Shown here: positions 23,761 through 30,867 of the stretch, piece after piece
Layout: each line of letters begins with the position of its first letter
Numbering within the stretch: position 1 is the first letter of the stretch
Origin: a virus
Length of the DNA stretch: 50,862 bases
Direction: 5' to 3' (one strand)
IMG/VR virus record: IMGVR_UViG_3300031566_000057
Location: 1 to 50,862 of that record
Position numbers and translations under genes: made by a program
Notes under the pieces: generated by a model
Told to the model about the DNA's origin: nothing
Databases searched by the model: none
The model's input: the letters and a program-made list of their open reading frames with translations, nothing else

Positions 23761-24214
23761 ACCTGTAGCATGGGCAACGTCCTGGTGCGGCAAGGCTGAC
23801 GATGAAGTAACCGAGTATTTCAAGCACCAAGTCTGTGCGGTCTGCGGAACGCCCATCAGCGTGTGCGGGCACCATATTATCCCTCGCCGCCGGTGTGTAC
23901 ATCGTCGGCACACCTTCTGGAACCTCCTCCCCCTCTGTCCGAAACACCATAGGTTTTCTGTCGAGATGGCGGCCCATTCCGAAAGCTGTCTTGTCGTGGA
24001 CCGCTTCAATGCGTGGCTCAAAGCCAACCACCCCATCCGGTGGGCCAACTCCAAGCGGGACGAGCATATCGGCGTCGAAACAGAGGGCAAGGTCAACTAC
24101 AAGGAGGCTTACGAATGGTGGCGCGACCTGAACGAGGAACATGCGGAGTACCGCTACACCTGCCGAAGGCTGGGCATTCACAACCAAGAGAAGGAGACTG
24201 ACGATGGGACCTGA
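23729..24214 (+). CDS. HNH-type endonuclease
   Basis: A 161-residue protein from ATG 23729 (AAGGA upstream). It shows a treble-clef HNH core: CAVCGTP (Cys pair), GHHIIPRR (catalytic His), FWNLLPLCPKHH (Asn and the C..H metal site). Upstream is a basic N-terminal tail (ARKTKKTKREP). Such early-region HNH proteins are either homing or accessory nucleases. It is not next to the terminase, so a packaging role is less likely. Confidence 0.7.
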   Translation: MARKTKKTKREPVAWATSWCGKADDEVTEYFKHQVCAVCGTPISVCGHHIIPRRRCVHRRHTFWNLLPLCPKHHRFSVEMAAHSESCLVVDRFNAWLKANHPIRWANSKRDEHIGVETEGKVNYKEAYEWWRDLNEEHAEYRYTCRRLGIHNQEKETDDGT

Positions 24215-24626
24215 CGACTACATCCCGATCTGTGACGCGCTTGGGGAATGGCCGGAGTGGCGGAATGACGACGAGGGGCTTCAAGAGCGGCTGAAGCCCT
24301 GGACGCGCCAAGCCTCGCACAAGTGGTGGTTCGAGTGGATGGATGGTAATTGCAAATGGCACAGGGGTATGCAGCTCGCCCCCCACGTCGCCCTGTGCAT
24401 CCTGGAGAAGTGGTTCCGTGAGAAGCTGACCAAGGCGGGTATCAGCATCATCCGCAGGGGGACGACCTACTACTGCACAAGGGACGGCGGGGCCTACTTG
24501 GCATTAGATGGAACAGGGTGGCATTTCTGGGGCGACGGCAACGCAACGCGCTTCGACACCTACGCCGAGGCCCAGCTCGCCGCAGGCAAGACGCTGTGCA
24601 AGGAGACTGACGATGGCGAAGCGTAA
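24204..24626 (+). CDS. hypothetical protein, 140 aa
   Basis: Start ATG 24204 with AAGGAGA upstream, overlapping the previous gene by 11 bases. A Trp-rich soluble protein. The C-terminal part (TTYYCTRDGGAYLALDGTGW then FDTYAEAQLAAGK) resembles small domains found in many phage early proteins. Function unknown. The following gene repeats the same end-and-start sequence (AAGGAGACTGACGATGG), suggesting duplicated leader DNA. Confidence 0.65.
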   Translation: MGPDDYIPICDALGEWPEWRNDDEGLQERLKPWTRQASHKWWFEWMDGNCKWHRGMQLAPHVALCILEKWFREKLTKAGISIIRRGTTYYCTRDGGAYLALDGTGWHFWGDGNATRFDTYAEAQLAAGKTLCKETDDGEA

Positions 24627-24825
24627 GGTGACGGTTCGTGGACCGAACAAAATCAGAGTAGCTGAGGCGGCTAGGGTCCCTCGCACGGATCTAATCCGCA
24701 TTGGTGTCCGATGGGCTCGTGAGCGCGCCGGGGAAGGGCCGGGCTCTTGCCTAAAGATAAACGCCGCCCGCAAGCTCGCCCAGGGCATCAACGCCATCTG
24801 CGACGGCATGGAGGCTGAGAAATGA
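24613..24825 (+). CDS. small basic protein, 70 aa
   Basis: Start ATG 24613 follows the leader AAGGAGACTGACG, identical to that of the previous gene. Basic product (MAKRKVTVRGPNKIRVAEAA) with a helical C-terminus; possibly nucleic-acid binding by charge. ATGA overlap with the next gene. Confidence 0.6.
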   Translation: MAKRKVTVRGPNKIRVAEAARVPRTDLIRIGVRWARERAGEGPGSCLKINAARKLAQGINAICDGMEAEK

Positions 24826-25010
24826 GTTGGTACGACCACACCTGCCACGAATGTAGCCATTGGGACGATATCAACGGCTGCTGGGCTGGGCAGGAAACCG
24901 ACGGACCATATGAATGCGCCTGTCCCCACTATCAGGGCGATGACTGGGACGATGATGATATCTCCTTCGACCATCCAGACTGCGATGGTCAGGAGGCCAA
25001 GGGTGATTGA
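24822..25010 (+). CDS. Cys/Asp-rich small protein, 62 aa
   Basis: ATGA overlap with the previous gene. Six Cys and three His in 62 residues (HTCHECSHWDDINGCW, ECACPHY) with a run of Asp in between. Probably a small metal-binding protein; no family recognised. Confidence 0.6.
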   Translation: MSWYDHTCHECSHWDDINGCWAGQETDGPYECACPHYQGDDWDDDDISFDHPDCDGQEAKGD

Positions 25011-25055
25011 GCCCCAGAAACTACCCCGCCGCGGCGGGCTGTTCCAGGAGGGGAA

Positions 25056-25583
25056 ATGAAGTGGCACCTCTCCCATCGCGCTGATCCCGAGTGTCTGCCC
25101 CTAGCGGATAGGCACTACAACCGGCAGAAGCCCGGTACGCCGCAGTTTGTTCCTCCTGGGCGATGCTTGGTCCTCAAGCACTACAACGCGGACGGAAAGG
25201 TGGGAGCTGTCTGGGTCACATCCTGGCCGTATGCCAAGTTCGTCAAGCACGACTGGGCCGGAGCCTGGGTCAACAGCATGTTCCGCAAGGAATGTGACGG
25301 AGAGGCCAGCGAGTTCATCCGTGACGCGGTCGCGGTCACGTGCTGGCGGTACATCAGCGTTCCCAAGCTGGGCATGGTTTCGTTCATCGACCCGAAGCAC
25401 GTCTGTCCCCGGATGGTTCGGGGTAGACCCACCTGGGGGCATTCGTACCTCAAGGCGGGCTTCAAGCACGTTGGCTACACGAAGGGCGGACTGTGGGCCT
25501 TTCTGCGGGCCGCAACGGATATGCCGGAGCCAGAGCCCCCAGCTGGCTGCCTGCCGCTGTTCCAGGAGGGGAAGAGTGGCTAA
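25056..25583 (+). CDS. Mom-like GNAT-fold protein, putative DNA-modifying acyltransferase
   Basis: A 175-residue protein, GGAGGGG upstream. It starts with LADRHYNRQKPG and PPGRCLVL, then AVWVTSW, FRKECDGEASEFIRDAV and LGMVSFIDP, and ends AGFKHVGYTKGGLWAF. This block order is familiar from a phage family related in fold to acetyltransferases and to Mu Mom, which modifies adenines to block restriction. That relationship is recalled from family knowledge and not tested here. Its place among early genes, just before replication genes, suits protection of phage DNA. Confidence 0.45.
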   Translation: MKWHLSHRADPECLPLADRHYNRQKPGTPQFVPPGRCLVLKHYNADGKVGAVWVTSWPYAKFVKHDWAGAWVNSMFRKECDGEASEFIRDAVAVTCWRYISVPKLGMVSFIDPKHVCPRMVRGRPTWGHSYLKAGFKHVGYTKGGLWAFLRAATDMPEPEPPAGCLPLFQEGKSG

Positions 25584-26322
25584 ACAGCCCATAGACTACG
25601 TATCTCTCAAGCCTGCGGACTTCCTGACGGATGCGGATGTGAGGTCCTGGCCCGCTCGGGAAGTGGGGGCTTACTGCCTCCTGATCTTCTTCCTTTACAA
25701 GAACCACGGCAAGGCCAACAGCGACCCCAGAGCCCTCTGCCGGATTTGCCAGTGTCAGGAATCTGAGTGGTCGGAAGTGTGGAGCACAATCGCGCAAAAG
25801 TTTTCAGAACGCGAACACGTTTTAACGCACAAGCGCGTCTCCTTGGAACTCCGCAAGGCCCGGAAGCGCATGGAAAAGGCGAAGCGGGCAGGAGTTATAG
25901 GGGCCAAGGCGCGATGGCAACCGCATAGCAACCGCAATGCGAATGCCATAGCTAAGTTAAGTAATGTAATGGTAAGTAAAGAAGATACACCCCCTACCCC
26001 CTCTGAGGGGGAATGGCTTCTCGGCTGTCAACTCCCCTCTTCTCTGGACACCCCGGAGTTTGGGGAAGCATGGCGGGATTGGTTCGACTATCGGAAGGGG
26101 ATTCGACACGCCCTGACTCCGAAAACGATAGAGCGCCAGTTAGCGAAGCTGGCCCGCGACCCCAGTACCGCAGTGGCGGTGATCGAGCAGAGCATTGAGA
26201 ACGGCTGGCAAGGACTGTTTGAGGTGAAAGATGGCAGACGTGGAAAGACTGGCCTTGGGAAAGACGGTGGAGCAGTTGAAGGCAAAGTACGGTTCGATGG
26301 TGGAGACTCCGTTGTCGCCTGA
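25576..26322 (+). CDS. DUF1376-like phage replication protein
   Basis: A 248-residue protein starting at GTG 25576 (GGAGGGG upstream; overlaps the previous gene by 8 bases). The N-terminus (DYVSLKPADFLTDADVR, EVGAYCLLIFFLY) is the DUF1376/YdaU type, a winged-helix domain of phage replication-initiation proteins. A basic linker (RMEKAKRAGVIGAKARWQ) and a C-terminal helical domain follow. It overlaps the helicase-loader gene by 92 bases, so the two are expressed together, as expected for an O/P-like pair that loads the host helicase on the phage origin. Confidence 0.7.
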   Translation: MAKQPIDYVSLKPADFLTDADVRSWPAREVGAYCLLIFFLYKNHGKANSDPRALCRICQCQESEWSEVWSTIAQKFSEREHVLTHKRVSLELRKARKRMEKAKRAGVIGAKARWQPHSNRNANAIAKLSNVMVSKEDTPPTPSEGEWLLGCQLPSSLDTPEFGEAWRDWFDYRKGIRHALTPKTIERQLAKLARDPSTAVAVIEQSIENGWQGLFEVKDGRRGKTGLGKDGGAVEGKVRFDGGDSVVA

Positions 26323-26860
26323 CCTGGATTTCACCACGGGCCTGCCTCCACGCTTCACTCGATGGCGCATGAAGGACTTCTCCCCCAGCTTAATAGACGC
26401 CGCGCGGCCGTTCTTCCAAGCTGTTGGCTGCTGGTCGCTCTATCTCTGGGGCGAGACGGGAACCCGCAAGACCTCATTCGCTATCGCCTCTCTGATTCAC
26501 ATGCGCGAGCACACAAGAACGCTCACGGGGCTCTTCCTCCCAGCCTACGAGTGCGTTCGTCAGCTACGGAACATCCATGACCCCATGAACGATGCCGTCT
26601 TGGCCCGTTGGCGCAAGGCGATGTGGCTGGTCTTTGATGATCTTGGAAAGCACAGGGACACACCCCACATCGTTGAACAACTCCTCTTCTTGTTGCACTA
26701 TCGGTACGACTGGCACGAACCAGGCTACAAGACGATCATCACGGCGAACATGAGCCTCGACCAGCTTGCGAAGACCATTGACCCGGCCACGGCGCGCAGG
26801 TTGGAAGAGGGCAAGGTACTGAAACTTGAACTACCGCAGGAGAACACAGATGGACATTGA
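26231..26860 (+). CDS. DnaC/IstB-like helicase loader ATPase
   Basis: A 209-residue AAA+ protein: Walker A GETGTRKTS (74-82), Walker B LVFDDLG (133-139), sensor-1 TIITAN (168-173), and an arginine pair (189-190). The N-terminal zinc module of some loaders is absent. It would load the replicative helicase together with the DUF1376-like protein. The Walker A Lys80 is preceded by Arg where Gly is usual in other loaders (GxxGxGK[ST]), a minor deviation. Confidence 0.78.
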   Translation: MADVERLALGKTVEQLKAKYGSMVETPLSPDLDFTTGLPPRFTRWRMKDFSPSLIDAARPFFQAVGCWSLYLWGETGTRKTSFAIASLIHMREHTRTLTGLFLPAYECVRQLRNIHDPMNDAVLARWRKAMWLVFDDLGKHRDTPHIVEQLLFLLHYRYDWHEPGYKTIITANMSLDQLAKTIDPATARRLEEGKVLKLELPQENTDGH

Positions 26861-27416
26861 CACGCGAGAAGCATGGATCACAACGGTCAGTGGAGTACGA
26901 GTGGACCTGGTAGACCCCGACCCCGCAACGATTCACATCGCCGACATCGCGCATTCGCTGGCTGCGCAATGCCGGTACAACGGGCATTGTAAGCCTTGGT
27001 ACAGTGTTGCCGAGCATTCTGTCTTGGTCAGCCACTGGCTTGAGGGGCACGGGGAGACGGAACGGGTGCAACTGCTGGGGTTGCTGCATGATGCGACGGA
27101 AGCCTACATCGGGGACATTACGTGGGGCGTGAAGCAGCTTATCCCGGAGATTCGCCAGGCAGAACACAGACTGGCCCCGCACATCTACAACGCGCTGGGT
27201 ATACTGCCTCCAACCGAAGACGAAGAGCACATCATCAAGCTCGGGGATCGCGTACTACTGGTGACGGAGTTTCAGGACATGATGGGTTGCGGATTGGTAA
27301 TGGATGGGCTGCCCGACGCGGATGAGGGCATGGTTTTCTGCTACCTCGACGCCAAGAACGCCAGGGAATGCTTCTTGGCGAACTGGCGCTGCTTGGCGGA
27401 GAAGGTTGGGATATGA
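26850..27416 (+). CDS. HD-domain phosphohydrolase
   Basis: A 188-residue protein; ATG 26850 is chosen because AGGAG lies upstream. Metal ligands: His35, His56 (YSVAEHSVLVS), His80-Asp81 (LLGLLHDATEAY) and a likely distal Asp. This is the YfbR-like HD fold whose members dephosphorylate (deoxy)nucleoside monophosphates; many phages carry one. It may tune nucleotide pools or remove a signalling nucleotide. ATGA overlap with the next gene. Confidence 0.75.
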   Translation: MDIDTREAWITTVSGVRVDLVDPDPATIHIADIAHSLAAQCRYNGHCKPWYSVAEHSVLVSHWLEGHGETERVQLLGLLHDATEAYIGDITWGVKQLIPEIRQAEHRLAPHIYNALGILPPTEDEEHIIKLGDRVLLVTEFQDMMGCGLVMDGLPDADEGMVFCYLDAKNARECFLANWRCLAEKVGI

Positions 27417-27646
27417 CCTTCGTTCTCTGGTTTGCGGCGGTGTTCAACTACTGGATTCACGTCCGGCGGTACTGGTGGGCTCCCATCGTGGGGTTGGTCT
27501 GCCAAGTGCCCTGGATTGCTTACGGGCTTTGGGTTCGTGCCTGGGGCCTTGTGGGATGTGGTATCACCTTCGGAGTGATTGCGGCGTTGGCAATACCGAC
27601 GTGGGCAAGGACGAAAGGAGCTACGGATGGCAGAGAGAATCAATAA
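27413..27646 (+). CDS. small three-helix membrane protein, 77 aa
   Basis: ATGA overlap with the HD gene. Hydrophobic segments at about 3-17, 23-41 and 45-62 with Trp/Tyr-rich borders (WVRAWGLVGCGITFGVIAAL). No enzymatic motif. It lies between two hydrolase genes; role unknown. Confidence 0.6.
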   Translation: MTFVLWFAAVFNYWIHVRRYWWAPIVGLVCQVPWIAYGLWVRAWGLVGCGITFGVIAALAIPTWARTKGATDGRENQ

Positions 27647-28463
27647 CCTGGTGATCGTGTCTGATTTGCACTGCGGGTGCAGACTGGGCCTGTGTCCGCC
27701 TGGGGATATTCCCCTGGATGATGGGGGCACGTACAAGCAGAGCAAGCTACAAGCGAAGGTGTGGAAGTGGTGGATAGAGTTCTGGACGAAGTGGCTGCCC
27801 GAAGCCAGTCGCCACGAGCCCTACGCTGTTGTTGTCAACGGGGATTCGCTGGACGGTGTTCACCACAACTCGACCACGCAAATCTCCCACAGCCTGAAGG
27901 ATCAGGCCGGGATTGCTGCGAGCATCTTATCGCCTGTGGCGGCACAGTGCAAGGGCAGATTCTACATGACGCGAGGAACTGAGGCGCATGTTGGTCCTAG
28001 TGCGGTAGAGGACGAGCGGCTTGCAGAGAAGCTGGCTGCTGTCCCCGATGAACAGGGGCGGCACGCGCGGTATGAACTTTGGTTCAAGCTGGGAAGCGGC
28101 TTGATTCACGTCATGCACACAATCGGCACTTCGGGTTCCATGCACTACGAGTCAACGGCGGTGATGAAAGAGCTTGTGGATGAGTACGTTGAAGCCGGGA
28201 AGAACAGGCTCCAGCCCCCGGACGTAACGGTGCGATCCCACCGGCACAGGCTCCTGGAGGTGCGCGTGCCCACACGTCTTGGATATGGGATCTCCTTCAC
28301 AACCCCCAGCTGGCAACTCAAGACCCCTTACACCTACAGGTTGGCTGGGGCGCGCGTGTCAACTCCCCAGATCGGGGGAAGTCTGATCCGCCAGGGGGAC
28401 GAGGACCTGTACACCCGACATCGTACATGGCACATCGAGAGGACGAAGGCGGTGACGCTATGA
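27627..28463 (+). CDS. calcineurin-like metallophosphoesterase
   Basis: A 278-residue protein from ATG 27627 (AAAGGAG upstream). Metal-site motifs occur in order: Asp13-x-His15 (SDLHCG), Asn71-Gly-Asp73 (VNGDSLDG), RGTEAH (116-121), His161/His164, and SHRH (204-207) in place of the usual GHxH. Family members cleave phosphomono- or diesters including nucleotides and nucleic-acid ends. With the HD hydrolase three genes up, it suggests nucleotide processing during replication or disarming of a nucleotide-based defence; the latter is speculation. Confidence 0.75.
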   Translation: MAERINNLVIVSDLHCGCRLGLCPPGDIPLDDGGTYKQSKLQAKVWKWWIEFWTKWLPEASRHEPYAVVVNGDSLDGVHHNSTTQISHSLKDQAGIAASILSPVAAQCKGRFYMTRGTEAHVGPSAVEDERLAEKLAAVPDEQGRHARYELWFKLGSGLIHVMHTIGTSGSMHYESTAVMKELVDEYVEAGKNRLQPPDVTVRSHRHRLLEVRVPTRLGYGISFTTPSWQLKTPYTYRLAGARVSTPQIGGSLIRQGDEDLYTRHRTWHIERTKAVTL

Positions 28464-28729
28464 GCAAAGACACGGTCACGGAAGATGAATGGCGGGCGGC
28501 GCTGGCCGAGGCGACGAAAATGGAACATCAAGATCCCGGCCCAGGGTGGAAAAGCAATCTAGAGCTTGCTAGTTTGGTGGGCCTATCACGACAGCGCATG
28601 CGCGCCAAGCTGGCGGCCTTAGACAAAGCCGGGCAGCTCGAGACTGCGATGCGGACCAAATTGGACACGCGGGGTCGCAGGTATGCCCATCCCGTCTACC
28701 GCCTCAAGAAACCTAGCAAGGGAGAATGA
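28460..28729 (+). CDS. winged-helix DNA-binding protein, 89 aa
   Basis: ATGA overlap with the phosphoesterase gene. Residues about 33-65 form a helix-turn-helix/winged-helix unit (SNLELASLVGLSRQRMRAKL then LDKAGQLET). Candidate transcriptional regulator or replication accessory; no effector domain. It could be part of lysis-lysogeny control, as no classical CI repressor was found. Confidence 0.6.
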   Translation: MSKDTVTEDEWRAALAEATKMEHQDPGPGWKSNLELASLVGLSRQRMRAKLAALDKAGQLETAMRTKLDTRGRRYAHPVYRLKKPSKGE

Positions 28730-28732
28730 GCA

Positions 28733-28945
28733 ATGGCAAAGATAGTGACTGCAAAGGTGTGGAAACAGGACATGCCGAAGACAAACACCAAGAAGGCCGA
28801 GACGCTCTGGGATATTTGGTTCCTGAATGATGGCGGAAGGTGGGCAGTGCAGGGAACCTATGACACCCAGGACGAGGCCGAACAGGCGGTGGACAGCCCC
28901 CGCAGCGTCATAGTTGAGGTGCCCCTTCCCGAGATGGAATACTGA
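28733..28945 (+). CDS. hypothetical protein, 70 aa
   Basis: AGGGAG upstream of the ATG, 3 bases after the previous stop. A small alpha/beta protein (WDIWFLNDGGRWAVQGTYDT) with an acidic helix. No family recognised. Confidence 0.6.
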   Translation: MAKIVTAKVWKQDMPKTNTKKAETLWDIWFLNDGGRWAVQGTYDTQDEAEQAVDSPRSVIVEVPLPEMEY

Positions 28946-28960
28946 CCCAGGAGAATAGCA

Positions 28961-29236
28961 ATGGCAAAGGATGTGGAAAAGCGGCTGGTGGTGCTGGAAT
29001 CCAAGGCCGAGTGCGCTGCCAATGTCCATCGGTGGAGCGCGTGTGTGGTTGTCAAGTCGTTAGGGAAGTGTCCTCGCCGCCGCAATAAGTTTGGGATCGC
29101 CCACGAAGACCGCCGAGTAAGGGTCTGGCAGAATTGTACCCGTTGCTGGCATGAACGGACAAAGGAGCTTTGGGCTGAGGATGGACGGGAACTGAAGGCA
29201 CTGGGGAAGCTCATCAGGGAATGGCAAGGCAACTGA
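28961..29236 (+). CDS. hypothetical zinc-binding protein, 91 aa
   Basis: AGGAGA upstream. Contains His/Cys pairs that could bind zinc (VHRWSACVV, KCPRRRNK, CTRCWHERT) within a mainly beta domain, bracketed by helices. Function unknown. Confidence 0.6.
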   Translation: MAKDVEKRLVVLESKAECAANVHRWSACVVVKSLGKCPRRRNKFGIAHEDRRVRVWQNCTRCWHERTKELWAEDGRELKALGKLIREWQGN

Positions 29237-29261
29237 CCCCCAGCACGGCCAGGGAGGGCCG

Positions 29262-29462
29262 ATGACGAACACAGAATCAGCATGGCAGAGGCTCACTGAG
29301 ATCCAGAGGCGCAGGGTAAAGCTGTACCTCATGGGCTTCTCACAGAGGCAGATCGCAGCGACAGAGGGGGTGACGCAACAGGCAATCTGGGATACCCTGA
29401 CAAGGGCCTACAAGAAAATACCTGCTTTAAGGACAGTGGTTTACGACTGGCAGAGACTCTAA
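29262..29462 (+). CDS. sigma-70 region-4-like HTH protein, 66 aa
   Basis: A protein that is almost entirely one helix-turn-helix unit: QRRRVKLYLMGFSQRQIAAT, then EGVTQQAIWDTL. This resembles sigma region 4 or small phage late-transcription activators of the ArpU kind. It lies near the end of the early block, where a regulator of late genes is often found. The role is inferred from fold and position. Confidence 0.6.
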   Translation: MTNTESAWQRLTEIQRRRVKLYLMGFSQRQIAATEGVTQQAIWDTLTRAYKKIPALRTVVYDWQRL

Positions 29463-29477
29463 ATGCCTTGTCAAATT

Positions 29478-29507
29478 CCGTATAGGTAGAGAGAGAACCC
29501 TATGCGG
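29478..29507 (+). promoter_or_regulatory. start-codon-sequestering hairpin
   Basis: CCGTATAGG (29478-29486) can pair over 9 bp (one U.G) with CCTATGCGG (29499-29507), which contains the ATG at 29502 of the next gene. In the transcript this would mask the start codon, a possible translational control. Confidence 0.35.
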
Positions 29508-29768
29508 ATGGTATCCTGTGACAACTGCGGGCGCGAGGTTAAGGCATCAAGAACTCGTTGCCCGCACTGCAATTACTGGTTCGTCCACCCCACCTACGGC
29601 GATGTTCGCCACGATCCGGCCACGGTCCCCTTGTCCACGCGAAAGGATCCGGCCCGGCCGGACGAGATAGCTCAAGCGAAGGAGGATGGCTGCTGCCCCA
29701 GGTGTGAGACGAACGGTGATTTCGTAGACATAGGCGGGCGCTGCGTCAGGTGCGGCTTCTCGTACTAA
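29502..29768 (+). CDS. double zinc-ribbon protein, 88 aa
   Basis: Two four-Cys ribbons, CDNCGREV/CPHCNYW at the N-terminus and CPRC...CVRCGF at the C-terminus, with a charged linker. Probably a nucleic-acid-binding or adaptor protein. The start could also be ATG 29508. Last gene of the rightward early block, ending at a hairpin. Confidence 0.65.
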   Translation: MRMVSCDNCGREVKASRTRCPHCNYWFVHPTYGDVRHDPATVPLSTRKDPARPDEIAQAKEDGCCPRCETNGDFVDIGGRCVRCGFSY

Positions 29769-29789
29769 CCCCCGCGCTGAGGCGGGGGT
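29768..29789. terminator. hairpin between convergent operons
   Basis: An 8-bp stem ACCCCCGC/GCGGGGGT with a 6-base loop, immediately after the stop of the zinc-ribbon gene and facing the end of the minus-strand cluster. No long T tract follows on either strand, so it is probably a weak, possibly bidirectional terminator. Confidence 0.6.
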
Positions 29790-29817
29790 GACTGATTGAA
29801 AACTCGGTTGCAGATGG

Positions 29818-30123
29818 TCAGGGCTTGGCCTTGGCGATCGCGGCACGGGCAGCTATGCAGGCTTTCTTCACAGCAACCATGCCCGCCGAGGCGCTGTGCG
29901 TGGAGCAGGCATCAGAGGCCACGGTCGCAAGATTCTCGCACGCTGTCAGCAGATCATCATGGGCGTTGCAGGCACGGGCAATGAACCGCATGTAAGCATC
30001 GCCCTGCTCGATGAAGGCCCTGATATTGCCTCCGTGGCTGTTAGAGCAGACATGATGGCCGTTGGCGTCGAGGATTTCGCGGCCCTCGGATCGCCAGGGA
30101 AGATTCAACGCTGTCTTGCTCAT
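29818..30123 (-). CDS. conserved small phage protein, 101 aa
   Basis: Last gene of the minus-strand cluster. The sequence begins MSKTALNLPWRSEGREILDA, then ARACNAHDDLLTACENLA, a layout common in small phage proteins of unknown role. It ends with an AARAAIAKAK tail also found at the ends of two other genes in the cluster. Overlaps the upstream gene by 4 bases. Confidence 0.7.
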   Translation of the reverse strand: MSKTALNLPWRSEGREILDANGHHVCSNSHGGNIRAFIEQGDAYMRFIARACNAHDDLLTACENLATVASDACSTHSASAGMVAVKKACIAARAAIAKAKP

Positions 30124-30329
30124 GCTGTTGCTCCTTTCTTGGCCTTGGCGATAGCGGCGAGGGTGCCCTCAAAGAAGGCGCAAAACTCGCCGTCGCTTGA
30201 CTTGCTCAAGAAGCCCTGCGCTGCTTGGTGTGCATCACAGGGGAAGTAATCAAGCCACATAGGATGTTGGCTAAAACACCAGTGGCAACATTGGCCGCAC
30301 GACTGTTTGGGCTGTTCGGGTTCGCTCAT
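30120..30329 (-). CDS. Cys-rich small protein, 69 aa
   Basis: Start ATG 30329 is chosen because GGAGAG lies upstream; the longer frame starts within the neighbouring gene. Contains CGQCCHWCF and CDAH, a likely zinc site, then GEFCAFFEGTLAAIAKAKK. Overlaps both neighbours by 4 bases. Function unknown. Confidence 0.65.
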   Translation of the reverse strand: MSEPEQPKQSCGQCCHWCFSQHPMWLDYFPCDAHQAAQGFLSKSSDGEFCAFFEGTLAAIAKAKKGATA

Positions 30330-30526
30330 CTTCTGCTCTCCTGACCGCGTTGGAGGACATCCTCGACGTGGTGGATTTGATTTTCCAAGTCTCGGCGCAG
30401 TTCTGCGCGCCAGTCGGCTGCCCGGTTGATGGCCACCCACAAGGCCGCTCCAGTGCTGTCCAGTTGGTCTTGAAGGGCCTGGATTCTGTCCTCTAGGGCA
30501 CTGATCTGCTCTGCTGTCTTGCTCAT
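30326..30526 (-). CDS. coiled-coil small protein, 66 aa
   Basis: ATG 30526 with GGAG upstream. One long amphipathic coiled-coil helix (EQISALEDRIQALQDQL) followed by a basic tail. No family recognised. Confidence 0.6.
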   Translation of the reverse strand: MSKTAEQISALEDRIQALQDQLDSTGAALWVAINRAADWRAELRRDLENQIHHVEDVLQRGQESRR

Positions 30527-30573
30527 GGTGTTGCTCCTCATCTGCGGGCCTGCTGGCCCTGGGTCACTGCCCT

Positions 30574-30608
30574 GCCATTTGATTCTGCACGGTTCTCAGT
30601 CAAATGGC
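30574..30608. promoter_or_regulatory. operator-like inverted repeat within the minus-strand cluster
   Basis: Perfect 9-bp inverted repeat GCCATTTGA (30574-30582) and TCAAATGGC (30600-30608), 17-base spacer, with a further TCAAAT at 30611. It lies in the 146-base gap before the gene at 30526. A TTGACT -35-like box on the minus strand overlaps the right arm, but no good -10 follows. Otherwise this gap (30527-30672) shows only a GGGCC/GGCCC hairpin at 30546-30559. Confidence 0.45.
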
Positions 30609-30672
30609 CGTCAAATAGGACCATCCCGGCCCATCCCCTCACCCTCCGCAGAGGGATCGGGGGCGGGTCGCG

Positions 30673-30861
30673 CTAGTTGACCAGCTCGGCCGTGCCTACT
30701 ATGTTTCCGTTGAGATTACAGAGCGGAACTTCGCCCAGCCTTCCCAACCTTGACCAGTCGCTGGCCAATGTGTCCGCCAGTTCTCGGAGGATGCGGGCGA
30801 CCTCAACGCCACGGTGATCCTCGAACGCTGCATTGTCGGTGTCGATCTTGATCTGCAACAT
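30673..30861 (-). CDS. hypothetical small protein, 62 aa
   Basis: GGAG lies before the ATG. The sequence (MLQIKIDTDNAAFEDHRG, EVARILRELADTL, LCNLNGNIVGTAEL) matches a widely seen short phage protein pattern in which a beta strand is followed by a helix and a strand. Role unknown. Confidence 0.65.
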   Translation of the reverse strand: MLQIKIDTDNAAFEDHRGVEVARILRELADTLASDWSRLGRLGEVPLCNLNGNIVGTAELVN

Positions 30862-30867
30862 AGCTCG

